Below, in pieces: positions 20,460-29,879 of a stretch of DNA of 64,000 nucleotides. Position 1 is the first letter of the stretch. Every line of letters starts with the position of its first letter. Position numbers and translations under genes: made by a program. The notes under the pieces are model-generated. The model worked only from the letters and a program-made list of their open reading frames with translations. It did not search any database and was not told the origin of the DNA. The DNA comes from Gnetum montanum (lineage: Eukaryota > Streptophyta > Gnetopsida > Gnetales > Gnetaceae). Location of the stretch: positions 182,219 to 246,218 of the forward strand of contig MNCI01030530.1 in assembly GCA_015680685.1 (NCBI GenBank), given 5' to 3'.

Positions 20460-22440
20460 GATTTAATTTACAATGAGTTGTGAATCCGCATGAATCGCTA
20501 GGTGTTGGATGCTTAATGCTTTGTCTACTAAGAGACCCCTGAGTAACTCTTTGTACTCTGCCATGTTGTTTGTACAAAGGAATACAAAATAATAAGCAAA
20601 AGGTTGCATTTCCCCAGAGGGGAATGTAATGATGATAGCTGCATTACCTCCTTGCATAGTCGAGGTTCCATCAAAATGCAAAGTGGCTACAAGATGTGAC
20701 GGGACAACATTGATAGTAATAACATGCTCGTCAGGGAATTTGGGATCTATGATTGCCCGATTATCGATAGGTGAGGTTGTGAGTTGCGTAGCTATAGCTT
20801 TACCTTTCATCGATGATTGGCTCACATAATGCAAATCAAATTCTATGGTTATGGATTTCCACTAGGCTATCCTGATGCTCTCATACAAATTTTTTGTTAT
20901 AGCCTGGAGTACATTGCTCTTGCAAACAATGTTAACCTTGCTACAAAATAGGTAATGCCTCCATTTCTTTAATGCAAATACTAGGGCAAGGTAGTTTCTC
21001 TCCACCTCATTGTATTTTTCCTCATATGCTATCAATGCATGACTTAGATAATACACTAGAATGTCAAAGTCGTTGTCTTATCTCTGACATAACAGTGCTG
21101 CGATAGACATGTCTGAGGTGGTAAGGTAGACAAAGAAAAGCTTATCCCTCTGCGATGGGTACATAGTTGGGAGGTGTAAAAGCTCTTTCTTCAGATCATC
21201 AAAGGTTTGTTGGCATTATGTTGTCTAATAAAAGTTAACCCCCTTCTTCAGTAGAAGTTGCATGGGGTGTAACTTGTTAGTCAACTTTGCTATAAACCTT
21301 CTAATGAACTATACTCTACCTTGCAACTTGCGTAATTCTTTGAGGTTTGTAGGGGGTGCTAGATTAATGATGGCCTTAACTTTGTTAGGGTCCACTCATA
21401 TTCCAGCCTTCGATACTACAAACCCTAACATGTGCCCAGTTCTCACCTCGAAGACACACTTTTTTGGGTTAAGGCATAAATCATGCATCTAGAAGTGCTT
21501 AAGAACTACACCTAGATCATTGAGATGATCAGCAAACTCTTTAGATTTGACCGTTATGTCATCCATGTAGTCGTTCAGCATTTCTAAGATGTAGTCACTA
21601 AAGATGTATGTCATGGCTCTCTGGTAGGTTACTTCGGCGTTCTTAAGCCCAAAGGGCAGCATGGTATAATAGAAAGTCCCCCATGGGGTCATGAAGGTTG
21701 TTGTTAACTGATGCTCTCGGTTGATGCGAATTTGGTTGTAGCCGAAGAAACCATCCATGAAGGATAACAGAGCATGACTAGCCGTAGTGTCAATGAGTTC
21801 ATCGATACTTGGTAATGGGAAGTCATCTTTGATCATTGCTTTATTTAGATCCTGGAAGTCTATACAGATACATATTCCTCTCGTCTTTGAAACCACAATG
21901 ATGTTTGACACCCACTTTGAGTAATCAACTACCTAGGTGAAACTAGCCTGATACAGCTTGGTGATTTCATCCTGTATAGCTAGTGTGATCTCTAGTTTAA
22001 CCTTGCGAGCCTTCTACTTAACTGCTTTCATCCATAGATCTAAGACAATGTTGTGTTGTATAAGCCTTGGGTCTAAACCCGACATGTCATTGTAAGACCA
22101 CATGAATACTTCAATGTTATTCTGCAGTACCTTGGCTACATCTTTGTGTGTTTGCAAATCTAGGAGGGAGCTATGCTTTAACATTTTTATTTCCCCCTTG
22201 GATGTGGTCACAGGCATCTCGATGAGAGGATCCTTGATTACATCCCTAGCCTCTAAATCTAGGGCTTGGACTAGATGTTCAGGCTAGTCTGGAGATGTTT
22301 CTACGGATGCTACAATGGTTTCTATGGGTGAATCCTAGTTTATTAACTCTAGGTTTAGTTGTCTTGCAAGCTTGCCATGTGGACCTGTCAAGGTTAGAGG
22401 TGAAGAAAGATCATGGTGCATTGTCATTCTTGCTCAACCT
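20460..22440 (-). pseudogene. Reverse transcriptase-RNase H-second RNase H of T1
   Basis: Starts near an ATG at about 22430 (motif PLTLTGPHGKLARQL). Reverse transcriptase spans about 21980-21480 with VSNIIVVSKTRG, DLNKAMIKDDFPLP, PFGLKNAEVTYQRAM and the catalytic YMDD at 21558-21569. The first RNase H (about 21250-20862) has YYLSHALIAYEEKYNEVE and KSNVL instead of a TDH motif, so it is probably inactive. The second, archaeal-type RNase H (20834-20463) keeps LHFDGT, NNMAEYKELLRG and HADSQL, that is D, E and D. Stops at several points break the polyprotein. The sense protease gene ends about 6 kb upstream, across the antisense gene. Confidence 0.9.
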
Positions 22441-22559
22441 ACCACAACGAGATAAATGCCTAGTCAAGGGATACCTACTTATAGCAACAGTGTATAGTAA
22501 GTATTTGTAAAGCAGCAATGAGATGTGAACAATTGAATTAATTATAAAATATGACATGA

Positions 22560-22960
22560 GATTTGCAACCTGGCAGTTTAAAGTCATAGCGAACTACCTA
22601 GATGCAAAAGTGTAAAACTGCTAGTTTAAGGTCTTTGCAGACCGCTAACGGGTTAGGTTTTCCAATTAAAAGTATTAGTTTAAGATCTTTGTGAACTGCT
22701 AATAGGCTACTCTAGTGAAACTATGAAGTATTAGTTTAAGGTCTTTACAGATCACTAACGAGATCGAAGCTACATGTTAGAACTGCTAGTTTAAGGTCTT
22801 TGCAGACCATTAACTTGATAGAGGCTATGGGTTAGAATTTGCTAGTTTAAGGTCTTTGCGGACCATCTAGATGCAAAAGTTCAAAGCTACTAGTTTAAGG
22901 TCTTTATGAACCATCTGGCTAGTTATTTTTGTGAAGGCCAACGGCTAGTTTAAAGGGGGT
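22560..22960 (+). repeat. Hairpin-motif array, reverse-transcriptase side, T1
   Basis: Eight units such as AGTTTAAGGTC-TTTGCA-GACC, GGTC-TTTACA-GATC, AGTC-ATAGCG-AACT. Located between the pol start and the TATA box of the antisense gene. Confidence 0.8.
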
Positions 22961-23092
22961 TGAAGTCTTCAGTCAAGCCCACCTGCCATAATGCAAACAG
23001 TGCTGCTACACTATGGGGAAATGCTATGCTATATGGAACATCCCTTATTAATCGGGAAGAGAAAATGATAAGTTCTTTTTCACCATTTTAGT

Positions 23093-23102
23093 TATAAATA
23101 GG
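23093..23102 (+). promoter_or_regulatory. TATA box of the antisense gene, copy T1
   Basis: TATAAATAGG, about 142 bases before the ATG at 23235. Flanking sequence aligns with 2400-2600 of copy A. Confidence 0.62.
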
Positions 23103-23353
23103 GGTTTACCCTTGATAAACTTGTCATTTTCACTGTAACAACGTAGAGCCTTCATTCAGAGCATAGAGTGATTGTGCTAACTAAGAGCAAGACAATTTAG
23201 CATAGTGTCCAAGAAAGAATCAGCAACTGAAACGATGGCTTCTAAGACAGAACACCAACACCTAGCACTCGCCAAGGTGGACGAAGTGAAGGAGACCCTA
23301 GGGTGTGTGTCATAGGCACGTGTCGCGATGCGAGAGGAGACCCCATCGACCTA

Positions 23354-23957
23354 GTAAGTTACTACGCTATTCTCCTTTGTTTTTTTATGCTACGGTTATT
23401 GCTTCTACTTTCTCTACTTTTGTTTCTGCAATTTTTTTCATGCAATCTATTTTTTTTATAATCGTTTTGTTGCCATTTTGGCCATTACACTATCGTTGTT
23501 GCTGATTCGGCCATGATGGGTGTACGGACGCTATGCTAAGGTTGCATGTAGTGTTGCCTAAACCACCATTGGTGTGGTTGGCTTGCCGTAGAAGCTTAGG
23601 TGATTTTAGAAATGTAACATGCAAATAGCGTAGCGTATGACCCTTAGGAGGGTTTGGCTATGCGTGTGATTTGACAGCATAACACGTGTCTATCACAGCG
23701 TAATAAAAATCATTTTGGTAGGTAATAGGTTTGTCGAAACTAGTGTAGTGCATTGAATTATTTCTATTCAAAAGATTTTTGTTTAGCTTTTCATTGCTAC
23801 GCTAGGCTAATTATACTATGTTATTGCCTTCGTGTTTTTTGCTATGCTACATGCATGGAGAGAATCATGCTATGCTATCTACTAATTGCTAATTCTGCTA
23901 CGCTATATGCAAACCCCACTAAAACATGACGTTAACATTTGCCATTGTGTTATGCAG
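23354..23957 (+). other. Intron 1 of antisense gene T1
   Basis: Starts GTAAGT and ends TATGCAG. Contains degenerate GCTACGCTATG words; no coding signal. Confidence 0.6.
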
Positions 23958-24405
23958 GATGGTGCTAAGGCCAATCTTAATTATCCTAGAAATCATAAGG
24001 GTCCTATGCTGCCTAAGCAAATTGGTGGCCAACGTTCCTTTGCCCCATGCCCATGTGGGGCAGCAGGCGGTTTGGTTTTAGGAAGGCGCACGTGACTTTC
24101 TACAATTTCTCCTCCAACACTTTAGTGTGATTGTTTGGTCACACTTGTCGAAGGAGGTAGTAGCTGTAGTGACAGAAACCCTATTACCTAGGGCAAATCG
24201 GGGTATTCTAAGCTTTTTGAAGGATGGAGCAATTAGGAGTGGGCAGGGAGAAGGATCTAGTCAATGCCCAATAAATTGAGGCATCTAGCTTGGGTCTGGG
24301 AGATACCCGAATACAATTGCTATCATCCATACAACACTTTGTTTATTGCCCACCACATGGGAACTTGTTTTCAAAACCCACCAGGAATCATTTACTATGC
24401 CAGTG
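23958..24405 (+). pseudogene. Exon 2 of antisense gene T1: FCP1/NIF-like domain
   Basis: Frame from ATG 23959: MVLRPILIILEIIRVLCCLS, then VPLPHAHVGQQAVWF, a stop, GARDFLQFLLQHFSVIVWSH, LSKEVVAVVTETLLPRANRG. After a one-base shift near 24270: LRHLAWVWEIPEYNCYHPYN and NTLFIAHHMGTCFQNPPGII. Compared with the family pattern, the first catalytic DxD is EII and the late DD is HH. The order and spacing of the VWS and NTLxI...NPP blocks are the main reason for the assignment. Confidence 0.62.
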
Positions 24406-24872
24406 GATGATTTCTGTAAACATATTTCGCTACACTATGCAATACTTTCTATGCTAGGAAAAAGTTAACAACATGTTTTTGTTACTAGGATTTTTGTCAA
24501 TAAGAATGGACTTCACGGTGACATGGATGTGTTGACCTTGGCACAGATGGCACTGCGGGAGTTTTCTTCCACTGAGAATATGTGGGTAGGTGTGATAGGC
24601 CAATGCAAGGGGGTGAGTATAAAACTTACCCAACCTGGTACTCCCAGCTCTACGACAAATGCAAGGAGTTTGGTTGGTTGGATGGTGAGTGGGAATCCCT
24701 TGGGTTGATCACCATTGAAGATGTATTGGTGGATCTTCTATCATTCCCATCGCCGTTTAAACCTGGTAAGCTAAATAGTGAGTTTCTTGCATGTTTGAGT
24801 GTTGCTCTTTTTTTATGCTATTTCTACTTTTATCTGAGTTTTTTGCTTTTTTCCCTGTGTAAACTGCTACAA

Positions 24873-25892
24873 CAACAAAGAAGTCCAAGGAGGTGACGGT
24901 GATCACCTCTAGGCATCATGAGGCCAACATCTACTTCAAGTATGGGGAAGTAGATGAGACTCAATGCTGGCTTTGCAACAGGGCTCCGGAATCTCTGACC
25001 AACCACATTCAGGATGCTGGACTCATGGAGTTGTTCCTAGCCGTGAACCTAAGCATCCCTGCTACTGAGATGTTGGCCCTAGCTGACTCATTTTCTGAAA
25101 AGGCAGAACGCTTCTGTACATGTGTGCATGGTGTGCTGGTGATCCTTGAAATCAATGACCAACTATTCATGGACCTCTTCGGTGTCCCTACTGATGGTCT
25201 CCCCATGGGGGTAAAGACCAAAAAAGAGGCAAACCATCAGAGGGACATTGAAGAGTGGCTAGGGATGGCGAAAGGGTGAAAGGGTATCCTTATGGAAAAA
25301 GTGAAGCTGAAAGAAGCCAAAGACATTTACCCCATTTTCTATGCCCGTGCTTTTCCCAAGATACTTTCCCAAGGAAAGATCATTAGGATTGAGCAAGCTT
25401 GGGTGATGAGGGAGGTAATGGAAGAGGGGGCCTGTTACAACTAGGCTAGGCATCTCTACAAAGGCCTGCAAGCTGAAATGATCAATCTTCATAAGAAGCA
25501 TGAGTCCCATTTCAACGTGCACCATGCCTTTTACATAGCTTTCTTGTGACATTTCATGAAATTCGTGGTGGTCCAATAGAATGGAGTCTAGGTTATGCAA
25601 GATCATAACCAGATTTCCAAGCCATATATCTACCAAGTCTTTTAGACCACCCGAGCCCAGGATCCCCCAGAAGCTATTGGGAAGTCATTTTCTATGACAA
25701 CCAAGGATCAGGTGGCCCATAACTTCCATGGCCATGACAGCGTGGGAGAGGTGGGCCCTGCGACTATGGCTAGCGTATCATAGGAAAAACACCTCATTAC
25801 GGAGATGGTGGCCACCAAGTTGTGATGAAAGAGGTCTTATCTAACTAAGGATCCTCCTCGTATGGAAGAAGAAGAATACAGCCCCCCATTGG
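24873..25892 (+). pseudogene. Exon 4 of antisense gene T1: conserved unknown domain
   Basis: The longest open part is 24893-25279. Conserved blocks: IYFKYGEVDETQCWLC, GLMELFLAVNLSIPATEML, FCTCVHGVLVILEIND, FMDLFGVPTDGLPMGVKTKK, QRDIEEWLGMAKG. After a stop: KVKLKEAKDIYPIFYARAFP, KILSQGKIIRIEQ, VMREVMEEG, HFNVHHAFYIAFL. The same blocks in the same order occur in copies A and E. No confident family. Confidence 0.58.
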
Positions 25893-27997
25893 TAAATGCT
25901 TTTGTCGTTTTTCTTGTTTCTTCACTTATTTGGTTAATTCTTTCTACGTTGTGCTCTACTAGGTAGCGTAGTATAGCGTAGCATCAATTTTGAGTTAATA
26001 CGCTATGGACGGATGCAAACTTGCTTTGTTGTCAGAGAAAGAAGAAGAAGAAGAAGAAGAAGGCAATGAAGAGATGTCAACCCCCGAAATGGGGGTGGCT
26101 AATAAAGATGTGGGGGCCCCAGCCACAGAGGGAAGGGCCCTAGTCAAGAGAGAAGGAACCCCTGTCACAAAGGAAGGGGCTATCATCGACAAAGAAAATT
26201 CCTCTACTAACAATGGGGACGTTTTGGCTAATGAGGAGGATTCCCCCACTAATGAGGAGGATGCTGGTGCCTTAAAAAGAAAGGCCCCAGTGAATAAAGA
26301 GGAAGCCCATGTCAACGAGGAAGGAACCTCTACTGATGATCCTTTTGCTGAGTACCTTTCAGCATCGAAGGAGGAGATAAACAAGAAGGATGCTACCATA
26401 GTGTTAAGCCAACCAGGAGGGGAGCTACAACTAGATGCTAGTGATTTTGACCATATATTCGATAGTATGTCTATGGGAAACCCTCCAATATCACCCCTGA
26501 GGGTTTGTTGGGTAGGAGCCTTTACATTGTCATTTGTGTTACTCACCAACTTTGTTCTAGTCCACCTCGATCATGACTGATGCATTTGGTTATATGGCAA
26601 ACACCATTGTTGACATTGCAGGACCTTCCTTGATCTGGCTGGAACCATGGGCTAAGACCCCTGACAAGCTTACATTCATGCAGGGGGTTGTTGATGACAT
26701 GATTGGCCATCTCAAATAGGTTGATCCGGTAGTGGGTAAGTAAAGTGGCTACACTAGGCTTTTAGCTTGCTACACTAGACTTCTTAAGTTGCCAAACTTT
26801 GCTACACTACTATGAATAATGCACTTTTATGTGTGATAATAGCCTCTCGCCTTAAGTGGGACCCGAAACAAGCAGTAAAGGTGGACGTCGTGCCTACATT
26901 CCCACCTAAAGTGACCGAGGTGCCTCATTGCATATATGACAAGGCTAGAAAATGTGCGTTGCACTTGGAATGCTCCTTATGGAAGTGTAGGCACATGAAT
27001 GAAGACCTGTGGAAATGGGTCCAAAGGCAAGAGAGAGAAAAGGCCAATCTGACCACTGAGGTGGGAGACCTCCATTCTAGGAACAAGTTCCTCCTGGCCC
27101 GTGATACCAATGATGGTAGTTAGTGCACGGCCATCATAGATTATGCAGGATATTGGACGACTATGCGGTGCAACAACGAGGCCACCTGGGAGATAATTGA
27201 GCAGTGGATGTAGATGGACTTTTTGGCTTAGAAGAACCAAGACTAGAAGGATTATAGTGCTAGAGTTTATGAGTGGGGGTGGTCCTAGAAGAACCACAAA
27301 CATATGGATAAACTGAAACATGCCACCTACTGCAAACAATATCGAGATGCTTCAATGAAGTTGTATACTCATGAAGCATTCCTGGATATCATTGGTGCTT
27401 TTGAGACCTACAACAAGTTCATGCAACAAGTGGTGGTCAGTGAATCCCCTGAGTGGGAAGTGAACCTTCCCAAAGGTAAGAGTGCCACTGCCTCCTTTTC
27501 TCCATGTCCACTGAGATGGATGGCCATTGCAAAGGAGAAAGCTACTACAAATGCTGAATCAAGTGAAGACACTAGGTGGATATTACAAAGGAGGAAGTCT
27601 AGCATCGCCTCAGGATTGGATTGGATCGCATACTCCCTGATACATATGCAGGGCTGTCTCGGGTTAGTCACTTTCTATGATGCAACAATTTATGTTTTTC
27701 TAGTCGTTATGTGTAACTCTAGCTGACTACTTTATGTGTATGGTGTAGATTCTGGATGAAGAAGCAGGGCCCCTAGAGGGTAGAAATGATGATGTGGAAG
27801 AAGGCGATGTAGAGGGAAATGATGCATGGGAAGACGACGTATGATAGTAGGGCATATGATTTTTGTATTTTTGTAAAACTGTTGTAATATTGTCTAAGTA
27901 AAATTTTGAATGAAAGATAGATTATGGAAAGATTGATGCTACTCTAGTTTATGTGTTACGTATGTTATCTATGCGATCGATTTCTATGTTTTTTGTT

Positions 27998-28385
27998 TTA
28001 GTTTTAGGCCATTTCAGGCCATGCGTAGTTTTAGGCCATTTCGGGCCACCGCTAGTTTTAGGCCAATTCAAGCCATCGCTTGTTTTAGGTCATTTGAGGC
28101 CATTGTGAGATATAGTTTTAGGCCATTTTAGGCCATGGTGTAATATAGTTTTAGGCCATTTCGGGCCATCGCTAGTTTTAGGCCATTTCGGGCCACTGCT
28201 AGTTTTAAGCCATTTTGGGCCATCACTAGTTTTAAGCCATTTCGGGCCATGGTGGTGATATAGTTTTAGGCCATTTCAGGCCATGGTGTGATATAGCTCT
28301 AGGCCATTTTGGGCCATGGTGCAATATAGTTTTAGGCCATTTCAGGCCATGGTGCAATATAGTTTTAGGCCATTTCGAGCCATGG
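27998..28385 (+). repeat. Hairpin-motif array, protease side, T1
   Basis: About thirteen units of AGTTTTAGGCC-ATTTCG-GGCCATGG type, spaced 25-40 bases, just beyond the 3' end of the antisense gene and before the protease end. Arms are GGCC on both sides; a few units have AGCC or AGGCCAATTCAAGCC variants. Confidence 0.85.
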
Positions 28386-28529
28386 CATAAACAGAAGGTA
28401 TGTTAACAATTTTAGAAAAGTAAGTTGGTGTACCTAGCGTAGATGGATGAATGCAAAGCCAATAAGTGGTAAATGTACAAAGGATGTTAATTAGGAAGGA
28501 AGCAATGGGGTTGCTACACTATGCATAAT

Positions 28530-29660
28530 TACTTTCTGACCTAACGGGGATGGGGCGAGGCATAAGGCTGAGATGCTTTGCTAAGGCATTCATCTACCTC
28601 CGCTTGGAAGGGTAACTCGGCCCATGCATTTTCATTTTCTGAGCTAGCGTGTTAGGCCATCTCTTTCATTAAGTAGTTGGTATCTATGGAGACAAGCACT
28701 TCATTCTCGGAGGTTATGACCTCCAAGCCCTGCTCCATATCTATGTTATTTATTGCTTGCGTCACTACCTCGTCATTGTGGATTACCACCTCCCTACCTG
28801 AATAGGGTAGATGGATCTCCTGATGTATGGGCAAAGAGACGACCCTAAGTTGTGCTAACCATGACCTCCCCAAAATTAGGTTAAACCTGGGCATCTCTTC
28901 CACCACGATAAATGTTGCATTAGTGGGGAACTAGTCCCCTGCCACAAAGTCAATGTGGACTGTGCCCTTCATCACGATCCGTGCCCCATTGAATTACTTT
29001 AAGCATGACATTGTCGTGGGTCTGATTTGGTCAACTAAACCTAGCTTATCCACTATAGGGAATGGGATGACATTCGTAGTAGTCCCATCATCAATGTGTA
29101 CCCTCCAGATCTTATGTTTCACCAACCTGAATTATGATGAAAAGAGGTGTTGTAGTCACTTGACCCTTTTCAAGGTCTTCCCTAATGGAATTGTCGCAAA
29201 AAGTCAATTTGGATGGCTATGGTTCTATAGGCACAAAAGGAAGCATAACTGAGTGAATCACTTTTTCTTCTGCTGGCTTATTCTCGTCAACTGGTATTGC
29301 CATTAACATGTGGACCAAAGCCTCACGGTGTGTAGTAGAAGTCATAATCAAGTCATATAGGCTCAACATTGTATTTTTTTGTTTCAGAGCCTACTTGACC
29401 TAAGTGAGAGCTCCTAAAAGGTCTGGGCCACCTTCCTATTTATTGCCTTTCTCCTCTTCCATTCGTTCCAAGAGATGAATTTCTTGAGGAGGTATAGTTT
29501 CAAGTCTGGGATCAAACCCTTTCGGGTGAGGTGGCAATGACCATGCACGTGTAGCAATGTCATCTTTCGGCAATGATGACGTAGATGCAGAGGACGATGA
29601 TGTAGGTTTAGAAGTACCTGGGATGGTACATTCCATTGACTCCTCACTTGTCAAATGCTC
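28530..29660 (-). pseudogene. Spacer and aspartic protease of T1
   Basis: On the - strand: LPPHPKGFDPRLETIPPQEI, then LSLYDLIMTSTTHREALVHM, a segment that in Tat/Ogre elements lies between gag and protease. The protease follows with VHIDDGTTTNVIPFPIVDKL (catalytic Asp in DDG rather than DSG/DTG), FVAGD, EMPRFNLILGRSWLAQLRVV and PYSGREVVIHNDEV. Stops interrupt it. The reading ends near 28530 with a segment like QPYASPHP that resembles the E copy's end (YKASQPYALPNP). Confidence 0.82.
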
Positions 29661-29879
29661 TTCTCATTTTTTTAGGAAAGAAGGCTGAGGTGCTATCTTA
29701 TGTAGGGTGGGGACGGTTGAATGGCTTGGCCCCTTGATGACGAATGGTGCTAACAGTGTTAATGCATGCGACGATGGTGCTGTTTTGCTTACAGGTAGTG
29801 CAAGGGTGGATGTCCAGGGAGGGATTCTTAGGACAAATGATTCCTACAGATTTTTCTTAGCCGTTGGTGGTGTTGGTGC

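Larger units (their letters stand above)
23235..27844 (+). pseudogene. Multi-exon antisense gene, copy T1 (uninterrupted)
   Basis: Best copy for structure, as it has no insertion. Proposed exons: 1, 23235-23353 (MASKTEHQHLALAKVDEVKE; donor GTAAGT); 2, 23958-about 24405 (after ATGCAG; FCP1/NIF-like; donor lost, GGATGA); 3, 24489-24765 (after ACTAG; donor GTAAG); 4, about 24873-25892 (acceptor CAA instead of CAG; donor GTAAAT); 5, about 25983-26511 (Glu-rich; donor GTAGGA); 6, about 26600-26735 (donor GTAAGT); 7, about 26830-27662 (KWDPKQAV, RKCALHLECSLWKCRHMNED; coiled-coil-like; donor GTTAGT); 8, 27749-27844 (LDEEAG...WEDDV, stop TGA). Stops: TAG in exon 1, several in exons 2, 4, 6 and 7. Antisense to gag-pol. 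Product location and function unknown. Confidence 0.75.

Noticed and set aside
25995-26549. 184-codon Ser-rich frame on the - strand
   Set aside because: Exact shadow of the acidic exon 5 on the + strand, which has conserved flanks and splice sites.
27998-28385. CRISPR-like repeat array
   Set aside because: Units are degenerate, spacing is irregular, there are no unique spacers of constant size, and the context is a plant retrotransposon.
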